DNA from: Mycolicibacterium palauense
GTDB lineage: Bacteria; Actinomycetota; Actinomycetes; Mycobacteriales; Mycobacteriaceae
Direction of reading: 5' to 3'
Assembly: GCF_002592005.1 (NCBI RefSeq)
Contig: NZ_NVQF01000021.1
Span: 1 to 64,000, forward strand
DNA: 64,000 nt
In this document: piece by piece, positions 1 to 8,771 of the stretch
Position numbering within the stretch: position 1 is the stretch's first letter
How the letters are laid out: every line of letters starts with the position of its first letter
The notes under the pieces: generated by a model
The model's input: only the letters and a program-made list of their open reading frames with translations
The model's database searches: none
Told to the model about the DNA's origin: nothing
Translations under genes and position numbers: made by a program

Positions 1-82
1 TCAGTTTTTTCAAGCAGCAGCCGGCATACGATGTCAGCCTCGGTCTCGTGGGCGCGGGGATGGGGATGTGTATAAGGGCCAG
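1..82. other. Sequencing adapter (Nextera i7-like), not genomic
   Basis: Bases 11-31 match the start of the Illumina P7 oligo (CAAGCAG, CGGCATACGA) with A-to-C errors. An index-like stretch follows, then GTCTCGTGGGC at 43-53, which is the Nextera read-2 arm. Bases 64-82 match the 19-nt Tn5 mosaic end (ATGTGTATAAG core) with three A-to-G/C errors. The three parts are in the adapter's own order. Genomic sequence therefore probably begins at about base 83, and anything coded to the left, including the end of the neighbouring gene, is artificial. Confidence 0.9.
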
Positions 83-2464
83 GCAGCGGCGTGCCGCCGG
101 CGGCACCTCGGGCGCGGCCGGCGGCGGCGGGCCCTGGTCGGGTGGCGGCGGCTGGTACACCGGCGCCGGCGGCACGCCGCTGCTGGTGTTGATCGTGATG
201 ATCGAGCCCGGGATGGTCTTGCCGCTGGGGGTGGTGCCCACGACGGTGCCCTTGCGGTAGCCGCTGGGGACCGGGGTCGGGTCCTCGGCCACCTGGAAGC
301 CGGCGTCGGAGAGCTTCGTGCGGGCCGCGTCCAGCTTCAGCCCGGAGACGCTGGGCACGGTGCTGCCCGGGCCGCCCTCGACGTAGCGCGGATCGGTCGG
401 CGGCAGCTCCACCGGTCCGAACTCCTCGTCGATCGGCTTCATCGCCAGGAACCACGTGCGTGCGGGCTCCTTGCCGCCGTAGAGGTTGCCCGACGAGCAT
501 TTGCGCAGCGGGTAGGAGCACAGGCCCGACGGGTTGGTCGAGTCGTCGAAGATGTAGCTGGCCGCCGCGTACCGGTTGGTGAAGCCCAGGAAACCCGACG
601 AGCGGTGCGTCTCGGTGGTGCCGGTCTTGCCCGACATCGGCAGGTTCCAGCCCACCGAGCCCGCCGAGGCGGCCGCGGTGCCGCTGGTGTCGTCCTTGCT
701 CAGCGCGTTGGCCAGCGTGTTCGCCAACCCCTCGGGCACCACCTGCTCACACTTGGGGGCGTCGACGGCGACCTCGTTGCCGTCGCGGTCGAAGATCGCC
801 TCGATCGGGGTGGGCGGGCACCACACGCCGCCGGAGGCCAGCGTCGCGGCGACATTGGACAACTCCAGCGCGTTGAGCTCGAACGGTCCCAGGGTGAACG
901 AACCCAGGTTCTGGCGTTTGATCCACTCGGCCAGGCTCTCGTTGGTGTCGGGTTCGTAGGCGCGGGCGGTTCCGGGCTCGCCGTAGGAGCGCAGCCCCAG
1001 CTTGACGGCCATGTCCACCGCCCGCGGCACCCCGACCTGGGCGATCAGCTTGGCGAAGGCGGTGTTGGGCGACTGGGCCAGCGCGTCGGTGACGTTCATC
1101 GAGCCGCGGTACCCGCCGGCGTTCTTCACGCACCAGGTCTCCTTGGGGCAGCCGGGGCTGTTGCTGCTGCCCAGCCCCTTGCCCTGGAACGTCTGCGGGA
1201 CGTCGAGCTGAGCGTTGATGCCCATGCCCATCTCCAGCGCCGCCGCGGTGGTGAAGATCTTGAAGATCGACCCGGCGCCGTCGCCGACTAGCGAGAACGG
1301 CTGCGGCTGCACCGTCTGGCCCTCGTCGAGCTCCAGCCCGTAGGTGCGGTTGTCGCCCATCGCCACCACCCGGTGGGCGTCCTTGCCGGGCGTGATCACA
1401 CTCATCACGCTGGCCACGCCCTCGGCGTCGGGGTCGGCGACCTCGTCGATCGCGGACTTGACGCTGTCCTGCACCGTCGGGTCCAAGGTGGTGCGGATCA
1501 GGTAGCCGTTGCGGGCCACCTCGTCCTTGCTCAGGCCCGCGCGGGCCAGGTACTGCAACGCGTACTCGCAGAAGAATGCCCGGTCACGGGCCGCGATGCA
1601 GCCGTTGGGCAACGGGTCGGGCTGGGGCAGCACGCCCAGCGGCGTCTGCCGGGCGGCGCGCAGCTCGTCGGCCTTGCCGGGCAGATTCTCGATCATCGTG
1701 TCCAGGACGAGGTTGCGCCGGGCCAGCGCCGCCTCGGGGTTGGTGTACGGGTCGAGCATGCTGGTGGACTGCACCATCCCGGCCAGCAGCGCGGCCTGCT
1801 GCCAGTTCAGGTCCGCGGCGTTGATGCCGAAGTAGGTGCGGGCGGCCTCCTGCACGCCGTAGGCGCCGTTGCCGAAGGACACCAGGTTGAGGTAGCGGGC
1901 CAGGATCTCGGACTTGGGCAGCGTCTTGTCCAGGGCCAGCGCCACCCGGATCTCGCGCAGCTTGCGGGCCGGCGTCACCTCCACGGCGGCCCGCCGCTCG
2001 GCGTCGTTCTGGGCCGCGACCAGCAGGTTGTAGTTCTTGACGTACTGCTGCTCGATGGTCGACCCGCCGCGGGTGTCCAGGTCACCACGCAGGTAGCCGA
2101 TCAGCCCGGTCAGGGTGCCCGGCAGGTCGACGCCGTTGTGTTCGGCGAAGCGACGGTCCTCAATGGAGACGATGGCCAGCTTCATCGTGTTGGCGATCCG
2201 GTTGCTGGGCACCACCCACCGGCGCTGGGCGTACAGCCAGGCGATCGGCTGACCGGTGGCGTCGACCATGGTGGACACGACCGGCACCTCGCCGGTCACC
2301 AGCGCCGTGGAGTCCTCGGTGACCGAGTTGGACACCCGCATGGCCACCACGCCGGCGCCGCCGGCGACCGGGAACAGCATGGCGGCGACCAGCAGTCCGG
2401 CCAGCTCGCAGAACAGCAGCAGCTTGCCGGCTGCGATCCACTTCGCGCGACGCTGGTCTTGCAT
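83..2464 (-). CDS. ponA2: PonA2-type bifunctional penicillin-binding protein, C-terminus missing
   Basis: Class A PBP that polymerises glycan (GT51) and cross-links peptidoglycan in the periplasm. One membrane anchor lies at residues ~12-32. The GT51 catalytic Glu is Glu102 in IEDRRFAEH. The transpeptidase motifs are Ser399 in GSIFK, Ser465-Pro-Asn467, and Lys613-Thr-Gly in SGKTGTT. A PASTA-like segment at ~690-755 (VPSVSGLKLDAARTKL) is followed by a Pro-rich tail. The sequence closely resembles mycobacterial PonA2 as I remember it. Reading continues without a stop into the adapter at bases 1-82, so the true C-terminus is absent. The ATG start precedes the membrane segment. The whiB4 gene normally next to ponA2 is not seen. 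Confidence 0.95.
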
Positions 2465-2657
2465 GCCACCCAGCCTATGGGTCGCGGAGCAGTGCTTTGC
2501 GCAGACCACGCAGAGTCCTTGAGGCCGTAGGGTTTACATCATTACGCCGGACGTCGGTGCTGTCACGTGGCCGCATTTGCCATGCGCGACGGGGTCCGCG
2601 GTCGCCGGGTGCACGAAGACGAACTCGGCCAGCCGGCCGTCGACGCGTCCCAGCTCC

Positions 2658-2671
2658 GATATGCGCATATC
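2658..2671. promoter_or_regulatory. 14-bp perfect palindrome, possible operator
   Basis: GATATGCGCATATC is a perfect, relatively AT-rich palindrome about 195 bp upstream of the PonA2 start. Its form resembles winged-helix (ArsR-type) operators, but no such regulator gene is next to it, so the role is an inference. Confidence 0.3.
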
Positions 2672-2792
2672 TGCATGGATGCGGGGCCTGGGCCGGTGTT
2701 GGTCATTCGCCACCGGGACCTCACTCCCCGAGGCCCTCCGAGCCGTCGGGATCGCGCAAGGCCGGCCCGAAATGGTCCAGCCGACCGTGAGC

Positions 2793-2839
2793 GCTCACTC
2801 AGGTACGAAAATCGCATGGAATCTCGTACCTGAGTGAGC
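2793..2839. repeat. 16-bp perfect inverted repeat with 15-nt spacer
   Basis: The left arm at 2793-2808 (GCTCACTCAGGTACGA) is exactly complementary to the right arm at 2824-2839. The spacer at 2809-2823 is AT-richer than its surroundings. It could form a cruciform or hairpin, or hold two operator half-sites. No mobile-element gene lies nearby. Confidence 0.7.
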
Positions 2840-2897
2840 CCTCACGCCCGTGGGGCCGGGCCGGCGGTCCGGCCCCCGCACGTCCCTCGCAAGCGAA

Positions 2898-2932
2898 GTG
2901 CCTGCCGGGCCGACGACGACCCCGGCAGGCAC
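2898..2932 (-). terminator. 12-bp perfect hairpin, likely terminator
   Basis: The arms GTGCCTGCCGGG (2898-2909) and CCCGGCAGGCAC (2921-2932) pair perfectly around an 11-nt loop. The hairpin begins about 33 nt past the stop codon of the small secreted gene on the minus strand. It has no T-tract, as is usual for mycobacterial terminators. Confidence 0.65.
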
Positions 2933-2965
2933 ACGCCGCGCGGTATGAAGTTGTGTCCGGCCGGA

Positions 2966-3265
2966 TCAGGCGGGCGGGTTCGGAGCACCCGGCAGGCCGC
3001 CCTCACCGCAGCCCACGCCCGGGATGCAGCCCCAGCCGCCGAGGTTGTTGCCACCCCCGCAGCCCACGCCGTCCACGCAGCCGCTGCCGCCGGGAGCCGG
3101 CGGGGGCGGCGGAGGAGGCGGAGGCGCGGGAGCCTCGGCCGGTGCGGTCACGACACCCGGCGCCGGTGCGGCCACGGCCATCGGGGCCATCGCGCCGCCA
3201 GCTGCCAGGGCGCCCGCAAAAAGAAGCGGTGCAGCGATTTTGGATGTCAAAGTTGTGTACCTCAT
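2966..3265 (-). CDS. Small secreted Pro/Gly/Cys-rich protein
   Basis: A 99-aa protein with a clear signal peptide: a basic start, a hydrophobic core rich in Ala and Leu, and an AVAAPA cleavage region near residue 33. A run of nine prolines follows at ~48-56. The C-terminal third has paired Gly-Cys motifs (GCVDGVGC, then GCIPGVGC), four cysteines in all, which suggests two disulfides outside the membrane. An AGGAGG ribosome site lies 13 nt upstream of the ATG and supports the start. A strong hairpin follows the stop. No enzymatic domain is recognised; similar tiny secreted proteins are common in mycobacteria but uncharacterised. Confidence 0.8.
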   Translation of the reverse strand: MRYTTLTSKIAAPLLFAGALAAGGAMAPMAVAAPAPGVVTAPAEAPAPPPPPPPPPAPGGSGCVDGVGCGGGNNLGGWGCIPGVGCGEGGLPGAPNPPA

Positions 3266-3339
3266 GTCTGTGAAGTACCTCCTAATGGCCGAACTAAAAC
3301 ACCTCCGGTCAAAATTCCTTTAGCTCCCCTGTGTAATTG

Positions 3340-3620
3340 TGTTCAACCCAAGCGCCGTGAATGTGGCCGAGCGTCAGCTGGTACCCGTGGTAGTGGGTGG
3401 CCACGCTGACCCGCGGGGCCTCCCGGCGTCAGAAAGGGATCTGCGTGCGCTCGCCGACGAGTGCCGGGGCCGCGATCTGCACCCCGACGCGACCCAGACG
3501 GCCTTCGGTGCCGGAGGGCCCTCGGCGGCGAGCAGCCCGGCGACAGCGAGGAGCACCGACCAGCCATTCGTCGGACCGGCCGGCCGCATCCTGGAGGCCG
3601 CGGCCAGCACCTTCGTGGCG
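3340..3620 (+). pseudogene. Decayed UdgX-like uracil-DNA glycosylase fragment
   Basis: Pieces of the N-terminal part of a family 4/UdgX uracil-DNA glycosylase appear in order but in two frames. ECRGRDLHPDATQTAFGAGG (about 3453-3515, frame of base 3339) is followed by GGEQPGDSEEH in the frame of base 3461 (about 3523-3555), then QPFVGPAGRILEAAA back in the first frame (about 3560-3605). The family pattern is CRxCxLxxxATQxVFG, GEQPGDxED, PFVGPAGRLLD. The second Cys of the iron-sulfur pair is replaced by Arg, two frame changes are needed, and everything after residue ~90 is gone. It is a remnant, not a working gene. Confidence 0.75.
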
Positions 3621-3745
3621 CCAGGCGTTCTACACCGCCGTGCTCTGGATGCCCGAGCCGGTGCCCCGGCCGGTGGAGTCGGGCGCCTCGGCGCTGTTGC
3701 AGCCGGCGCTGGATGTCTACAGATCATGTCACCGGCGGGAAACAA
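3621..3745. other. Unassigned remnant-like sequence before cluster 1
   Basis: Between the UdgX remnant and the cluster 1 promoter the frames stay open but hold no recognisable domain. One frame reads as coherent protein (FYTAVLWMPEPVPRPVESG) from about 3628, so another gene fragment is possible. Nothing here is called as a gene. Confidence 0.3.
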
Positions 3746-3756
3746 TTATATGATGC
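3746..3756 (+). promoter_or_regulatory. Candidate -10 promoter/operator TTATATGATGC
   Basis: This AT-rich 11-mer stands out in GC-rich surroundings and contains a good -10 hexamer (TATGAT, 3749-3754), 13 nt before the GTG start of the FAD-binding protein. The same 11-mer occurs once more, on the minus strand at 14384-14394, in front of the other cluster 1 operon. That suggests a shared promoter type or regulator site with a very short leader. Confidence 0.5.
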
Positions 3757-3766
3757 AATATCTCGG

Positions 3767-4549
3767 GTGGAGACGCCTCCGGCCCGCCGTGGCCACCCGA
3801 CTGCCGCCCACCGTCCTGTCCGCTGGCAACGGCCCACTGATCTGGACGAAGCCTTAGCACTGGTGGCGGCCGGCGGTACCGCCGTCGGTGGCGCGGTGGC
3901 GCTGCTGTCTGCCGCCCTCGCCCCGGCACTCGGTCAGGTTGCCGTCGATCTGTGCGAGGTGTTGCCGGCCGGTCTGCACGGTGGCGCAATCGGCGCCGGT
4001 ACGACCATCGCGGAGTTGGCCGCCGACGCCCGGGTTCGCCGTGACTGGCCGGCCATCGCGCAGGCCGCCTCCGCGATGGGCACCCCGCAGGTCCGCGCCG
4101 CAGCCACTGTCGGCGGCACGTTGGGTGCCCGGCTACCCACGAGCGACCTGTTCGCCGCGCTGGTCGCCCACGACACGGTGGTGAGTGTCCGCGTCGCCGG
4201 TGGGACCGTGGACATGCCCATTGCGGACTATCTCAGCGACGCTCCTCCCATCCACCTGGTATTGGCGGTGCGTCCCCGGCTCGTTGCACCCGGCGCCCAT
4301 CGTCGTTTCGCCCTTCGTGTGGGTCCTAGCCCGGCCATCGCCGTCGTCGCTGGTGTGCGCGTTGCCGGGCATCCACGGATGTACGCCGGGGCGGTTGGGC
4401 CGACCGCGGTGCCCATTCCTTTCTCCGGGACCGCCGCGCCGGGGATGGATCTGCTGCGCAGCGACACGCGCGCCTCCGCCCGGTACCGGCACAGCCTGCT
4501 GGCCGTGCTGGGCTCGGAGGTCCTCGGCGTGCTCGGTGGTGCCGCATGA
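3767..4549 (+). CDS. FAD-binding subunit of a molybdenum hydroxylase (CoxM/XdhB type)
   Basis: About 260 residues of the FAD_binding_5 / CO-dehydrogenase flavoprotein family, which passes electrons from iron-sulfur clusters to FAD in xanthine-dehydrogenase-like enzymes. The opening RPTDLDEALALVAAGGTAVG is the family's N-terminal pattern, and TVGGTLGARLPTSDLFAALV matches the second flavin motif. It is slightly shorter than the usual ~280-290 residues, and the first FAD loop (GGAVALLSAAL) is a weak match to the usual AGGTxLLP. The start is chosen as GTG 3767, just after a TATGAT -10 box; an ATG further upstream would only add UdgX remnant sequence. It overlaps the next gene by 4 bp (ATGA), so the two are co-translated. 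Confidence 0.8.
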   Translation: METPPARRGHPTAAHRPVRWQRPTDLDEALALVAAGGTAVGGAVALLSAALAPALGQVAVDLCEVLPAGLHGGAIGAGTTIAELAADARVRRDWPAIAQAASAMGTPQVRAAATVGGTLGARLPTSDLFAALVAHDTVVSVRVAGGTVDMPIADYLSDAPPIHLVLAVRPRLVAPGAHRRFALRVGPSPAIAVVAGVRVAGHPRMYAGAVGPTAVPIPFSGTAAPGMDLLRSDTRASARYRHSLLAVLGSEVLGVLGGAA

Positions 4550-7212
4550 AGATCACCGTTGACGGCGTGGCGGTGCCGGTCACCGGCGAGGAGTTCGCCC
4601 GGCCGCTGGTCGAGACATTGCGTGAGGCGGGCACGACCGCGGTCAAAATGCCGTGCGGCGAGGGCAGCTGCGGCGGATGCACGATACTCCTCGACGGTGC
4701 GCCGGCACTGGCCTGCGTTACGCCCACGGCACGTGCCGTCGGCCGCGACGTACAGAGCGCGACGGGGGCGGTTCGTACTCGGTCGGGAGCGGGATTGAGA
4801 ACCGAACTGGCCCGCCGGGGCGCGCTGCAGTGCGGGTTCTGCGTGCCCGGCGTCGTCTGCTCGGCGGTCGCCCTTCTCGAACGAGGCTCGGCGGGGGTGC
4901 CGATCGACGCATCCGAAGTGCGGCGGGCGTTGTCGGGTCACCTGTGCCGCTGCACCGGTTACGAAGGCCTCGTCGACGCGGTGTTGCGTGTCGCCGCCGG
5001 CGCCGACGGGAACGCCTCCACCCGGGTCGACGGCCCGGAAAAGGTCGCGGGCACCCAGCGCTTCGCCGCCGACCACGCCGCGGGCGGTGCCTACACCGGC
5101 CTGCTCCTGACCAGCCGCAGCAGCCACGCTCGCGTCACCGTACACCCGGGAACTGCGCTGGACGTCCCCGGTGCCGTCGCCGTTCTGGGGCCGCAGGACT
5201 CGCCCCCCGGCCGATTCGGGTCCAATCCGCATATCGAGGACCCGGTGCTGGGGCCGGCTGAAAACGCCGTCTTCACTGCCGAAGCGCGGTACCAGGGCGA
5301 CATCGTCGGGATGGTCGTCGCTGAAACGCCCCAGGCCGCACGGGAGATGGCCGCCCGGGTCGACCAGCATGAGACACAGCTTGCGGCCGTGCACACGCTC
5401 GCCGAGGCGCTGGCCATCGACGCGCCGTTGGCCCGTTCCGGCGACCCGGACAACATCGCAGTGCAACTCGCATTCGGCGCCACCGAACAGGAAGTCCACG
5501 CCGCCCTAGACGCCGCCGCCCGGACCTTCACCCATTCGGTGCGGATCCTGCCGGGCCCGGTCGCTGCCATGGAGCGCCCGGCAGCGGTTGCTACTTGGCA
5601 CGACGGTCGCTGTCGCGTCTGGTCCACATCACAGACTCCGCAGGTGGTACGCCGCCGATTGGCGACCTTACTCGAAATCGACCTCGAAGACGTCGATCTG
5701 GAAGCCGTCGCGCTCGGCGGCGGTTTCGGACTCAAGGAGGAGATGTTCCTTGAACCCGCCGCTGCAGTGGCATCGCGCGCTGTGGGCGGCCATCCGGTGC
5801 GAGTGGAACTGACCCGGGCTCAGCTGGGCCGCTCCCGACGCCGCCACGGCGGCACGGTCACCATCACCTCGGGCACCACCGTCGACGGCACGATCCTGGT
5901 CCGTGACGTCCGGGTGGATCTCGACGCCGGCGGCGAGGTCAGCCACAGCGGCCTGGTCCTGGAGAACCTGTTGTTGCTGGCGATGAGCCTCTACCCGGTC
6001 GCGGTCAGCCGCGCGGCCGGGCGTGCGGTCCTGACCAACGTCGCCAACTCCGGCGCATTTCGTGGTTACGGTTCGGCTGAACTGTCGTTCGCGATGGAAG
6101 GCCACATGGACGAGTTGTGCCGCGCGTTCGGCGTCGACCCGGTGGTCTACCGGCGCCGACATGTCTTGCGTCCCGGCCAGACTGACCCCGTTAACGGCTG
6201 GTCAGTGCGTTCGTTCGCCTCCGAGGCCTGCCTTGACGCGCTCGCCGAGGCCGGCCGCGTCGCCCCAGCGCCACCGCGTGACCGGTCTGGGCGCTGGCTC
6301 CCGGGCCGCGGCCTGGCATTGTTCGCGATCGTCAGCGCCGCTTCTTCGGCGGTGCACCAGGACATCGCCGGTGCCCGGTGTCGGCTCGATGAGCATGGTC
6401 CGGTCGTCGGAACCGTCGTGCCCGATATGGGCCAGGGCCTGCACTCCATGCTGGCATCGGTGGCCGCCGGACTGTTCGGCGCCGAACCCGACGATATCCG
6501 CGTCGAGCAGCTGTCCAGCGCGCACGGCCCCGACGATGAGGGCACGTTCGCCAGCCGCGGCGTCTACATGACCGGCAATGCCGTCGTCGATGCCATCGAC
6601 GAACTCGCTGTCCAGGTCGAACACAAGCTGGGCTGGCCGGCCGGCCAGCTGCGCTGGACTCCGTCCGGACCGTGCCGGGACGGCGAACAGCCGGTCGGTT
6701 GGCACGAACTGACCGGGCTCAGCGCGGACGGCCAGGCGCTCGGCTCGGATAACGGCCTGGTGATCGGCGGTCAGCTCGTCGACGTTGCCGTGGACACCTA
6801 CACGGGACGGGTGCTGGTAGAGCGGGTGACCTCGGTGCACGACGTCGGGCGGGTGATCGACCCGGACTCGGCCCGTGGGCAGGTGGTCGGCGGTGTCGTG
6901 CAGGGCACGGGTGTCGCACTCACCGAACAGGCCCGCCACCTCGAGGGGCACGCCGTCGACGTACACCTGTTCGATCACGCGATTCCGACCATGCTCACCG
7001 AGATTGACATCCGCGATGTCTATGTGACCGACGGTCGCGCACGCGGCAAGCTGGGCGCCAAGGGGCTCGGCGAGGCGCCCATGGTGGGGATTCCCGCGGC
7101 GGTGGCCAACGCCATCCGCGACGCGACCGGTGTGCGTCCGACGGCGATGCCGATGACACCGGAGCGGGTGCACGACGCGCTCCGCGTGGCCGGCATCAGC
7201 CGAATCTTGTAG
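4546..7212 (+). CDS. Fused [2Fe-2S]/molybdopterin hydroxylase (CoxS-CoxL fusion)
   Basis: An 888-aa xanthine-dehydrogenase-family enzyme in which the small iron-sulfur subunit and the large molybdopterin subunit are one chain. Residues 1-150 carry two [2Fe-2S] sites: Cys37, 42, 45, 57 (plant-ferredoxin type) and Cys96, 99, 134, 136. Residues ~158-888 are the aldehyde-oxidase/xanthine-dehydrogenase region with GGGFGLKEE, PDMGQGLHSM and the catalytic Glu843 in GAKGLGEAP. These enzymes hydroxylate a carbon next to a ring nitrogen, or an aldehyde, using water. With the FAD protein upstream (4-bp overlap) this makes a complete enzyme. The substrate is unknown; N-heteroaromatics are the commonest for the family. 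Its 3' end overlaps the convergent permease gene by 17 bp. Confidence 0.9.
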   Translation: MKITVDGVAVPVTGEEFARPLVETLREAGTTAVKMPCGEGSCGGCTILLDGAPALACVTPTARAVGRDVQSATGAVRTRSGAGLRTELARRGALQCGFCVPGVVCSAVALLERGSAGVPIDASEVRRALSGHLCRCTGYEGLVDAVLRVAAGADGNASTRVDGPEKVAGTQRFAADHAAGGAYTGLLLTSRSSHARVTVHPGTALDVPGAVAVLGPQDSPPGRFGSNPHIEDPVLGPAENAVFTAEARYQGDIVGMVVAETPQAAREMAARVDQHETQLAAVHTLAEALAIDAPLARSGDPDNIAVQLAFGATEQEVHAALDAAARTFTHSVRILPGPVAAMERPAAVATWHDGRCRVWSTSQTPQVVRRRLATLLEIDLEDVDLEAVALGGGFGLKEEMFLEPAAAVASRAVGGHPVRVELTRAQLGRSRRRHGGTVTITSGTTVDGTILVRDVRVDLDAGGEVSHSGLVLENLLLLAMSLYPVAVSRAAGRAVLTNVANSGAFRGYGSAELSFAMEGHMDELCRAFGVDPVVYRRRHVLRPGQTDPVNGWSVRSFASEACLDALAEAGRVAPAPPRDRSGRWLPGRGLALFAIVSAASSAVHQDIAGARCRLDEHGPVVGTVVPDMGQGLHSMLASVAAGLFGAEPDDIRVEQLSSAHGPDDEGTFASRGVYMTGNAVVDAIDELAVQVEHKLGWPAGQLRWTPSGPCRDGEQPVGWHELTGLSADGQALGSDNGLVIGGQLVDVAVDTYTGRVLVERVTSVHDVGRVIDPDSARGQVVGGVVQGTGVALTEQARHLEGHAVDVHLFDHAIPTMLTEIDIRDVYVTDGRARGKLGAKGLGEAPMVGIPAAVANAIRDATGVRPTAMPMTPERVHDALRVAGISRIL

Positions 7213-7960
7213 CCACGATCCGGTCGGCCAGGACGCATAACCCGTACAGCGCCAGCGCCAGCACCACGGTCGCCATGACGGCAGCCCACATGGTGGGCAT
7301 GCGGTAGTTTCGCATCGCGACGAGCATGATCGGTCCCACACCGCCCTGGCTGCCGAACCATTCACCGATCACCGCACCGACAATGGCGAGCGGCATGGCG
7401 ACCTTGGCGCCCGTAGTCAACACCGGCAGGCCGGCTGGAATCCTCGCACGCAGCAGCACATTCCACCGCGATGCACCGAGCACCGTGAGCAGGTCGACGA
7501 CACTCCCCGGCAGGGCGGCCAGCCCGGAGACCAAAGCGATGTACAACGGGAAAAAGGCGGTGCAGGCGGCCATCGCCGAGGGCACCATGTCACGGTCGAA
7601 AAGCGCCAGCAGGATCGGGGCCAATGAGACGAAGGGGATAGCACTGACGATGGTGCCGAGTTGGTCGATGCCCCGGCGCAGCGCCGGCACCATCGTTGCG
7701 ACCAGTCCGATGACAGCGGCCGCTGCCAACGCCCAGGAAAAGCCCTGCAACGATTCCAATCCTGTCACCCGCATTCCGTCGAGAAGCGAATGTCGTTGCG
7801 CGGTATCGGCGAAAACTCGCACGACAGCGTCGGGTGCCGCGATCGTGGTCCCGAAAACCTCCTTCGCAGCGACAATCTGCCACACCACCAGGCAGGCCAG
7901 TAGGCCGACTCCGGCGAAGAACCTCGCGCGGGCGGCGGGGTTGACCGATGTGTCAGCCAT
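7196..7960 (-). CDS. ABC permease 1, SsuC/TauC/ThiX type
   Basis: A 254-aa inner-membrane permease of the nitrate/sulfonate/taurine/pyrimidine-precursor importers. About six hydrophobic segments are visible, and the EAA-type coupling loop is at LLTVLGASRWNVLLRARIPAGLP. It is the last gene of the transport block (transcribed leftwards) and its start overlaps the ATPase gene by 8 bp. A second, different permease is encoded at 9912-10745, so the channel is probably a heterodimer. Confidence 0.88.
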   Translation of the reverse strand: MADTSVNPAARARFFAGVGLLACLVVWQIVAAKEVFGTTIAAPDAVVRVFADTAQRHSLLDGMRVTGLESLQGFSWALAAAAVIGLVATMVPALRRGIDQLGTIVSAIPFVSLAPILLALFDRDMVPSAMAACTAFFPLYIALVSGLAALPGSVVDLLTVLGASRWNVLLRARIPAGLPVLTTGAKVAMPLAIVGAVIGEWFGSQGGVGPIMLVAMRNYRMPTMWAAVMATVVLALALYGLCVLADRIVATRFG

Positions 7961-8771
7961 CGGCGTCGTTGTTTCCGCTGAGCGTGTCCAGTTCTGCGGT
8001 GAGCTCGTCGACGAGGGCGTGGAACTCCGGCGAGCGGGTTGAATCCGTGGTCCGCGGGCGGGTAAAGGTCACCTCCCGGATCATGCTCACCCGGCCGGGC
8101 CGCGGGGAGAGCACGACGACCCGGTCGGCCAACAGCAGGGCCTCGTCGACGTCGTGCGTGACCAGGACGGTCGTCACAGGATCGGCCATCCAGATTCGCT
8201 GCAGCTCACCGTTGAGCCGGCGGCGGGTGACGGCATCGAGCGCGCCGAACGGTTCATCGAGCAGCAGCACCTCGGGCTCAAGCATAATGGAACGTGCGAT
8301 GGAGACGCGCTGACGCATGCCACCGGAAAGTTGTTTTGGCCGTGCCTGTTCGAATCCCTGCAGGCCGACGAGTGCGATGAGGTCGGTGATCCGCTGCTTG
8401 TCGACCGGCCGATGAGCCACCCGGAAAGGCAACGCGAGATTGCCGTACACCGTCAACCATGGGAGCAGCGCATTGTCCTGGAACGCCACTCCGAGCCGGT
8501 GGTCGACTGCCAACGTGCCTGGCTCGGCGCCACCGACGCGGACCGCGCCGGTGGTCGGTTCCTCCAATGAGGCGATCATGCGCAGCAGTGTCGATTTGCC
8601 GCAGCCTGACGGCCCGATCAGCGCGATGAACTCGCCTGGCTTGATTTTGAGCGCAACGTCTTTGACGGCCTCTACTGAACGCCCCCGCCGCATCGGGTAG
8701 ACCTTGCCGACGTAGTCGATCTCGATGGGGGCACCGCGAACTTGACGGGCAGTCGCCGTGGAGGTGTTCAC
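7953..8771 (-). CDS. ABC importer ATPase, SsuB/TauB type
   Basis: A 272-aa ATPase with Walker A GPSGCGKST, Q-loop region AFQDNALLPWL, signature LSGGMRQRVSIAR, Walker B VLLLDEPFGALD and H-loop VTHDVDEAL. It powers the two adjacent permeases. The GTG start at 8771 overlaps the stop of the binding-protein gene by 4 bp (GTGA). A longer frame reading upstream lies inside the binding-protein gene and is not credible. Confidence 0.92.
   Translation of the reverse strand: MNTSTATARQVRGAPIEIDYVGKVYPMRRGRSVEAVKDVALKIKPGEFIALIGPSGCGKSTLLRMIASLEEPTTGAVRVGGAEPGTLAVDHRLGVAFQDNALLPWLTVYGNLALPFRVAHRPVDKQRITDLIALVGLQGFEQARPKQLSGGMRQRVSIARSIMLEPEVLLLDEPFGALDAVTRRRLNGELQRIWMADPVTTVLVTHDVDEALLLADRVVVLSPRPGRVSMIREVTFTRPRTTDSTRSPEFHALVDELTAELDTLSGNNDADG

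Larger units (their letters stand above)
2465..2965. other. 501-bp gene-free stretch with hairpins
   Basis: No convincing gene is seen on either strand; the short open frames here lack family signatures. The stretch holds a 14-bp perfect palindrome (GATATGCGCATATC, 2658-2671), a long perfect inverted repeat (2793-2839), an 8-bp stem (2852-2859 with 2869-2876) and a strong 12-bp hairpin (2898-2932) just past the small secreted gene. In M. tuberculosis this side of ponA2 carries whiB4, which is not recognisable here. Confidence 0.6.

Noticed and set aside
68-2537. Long open frames on the plus strand opposite PonA2
   Set aside because: They are Arg/Gly/His-rich shadows of a high-GC gene, have no domain signatures, and lie opposite a clear PBP with all catalytic motifs.
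2528-2665. Minus-strand 43-aa frame (starts MRISELGRVDGRLAEFVFVH) upstream of PonA2
   Set aside because: It reads as plausible protein but has no recognised family, no clear ribosome site, and its ATG lies inside the 2658-2671 palindrome. Too little to call.
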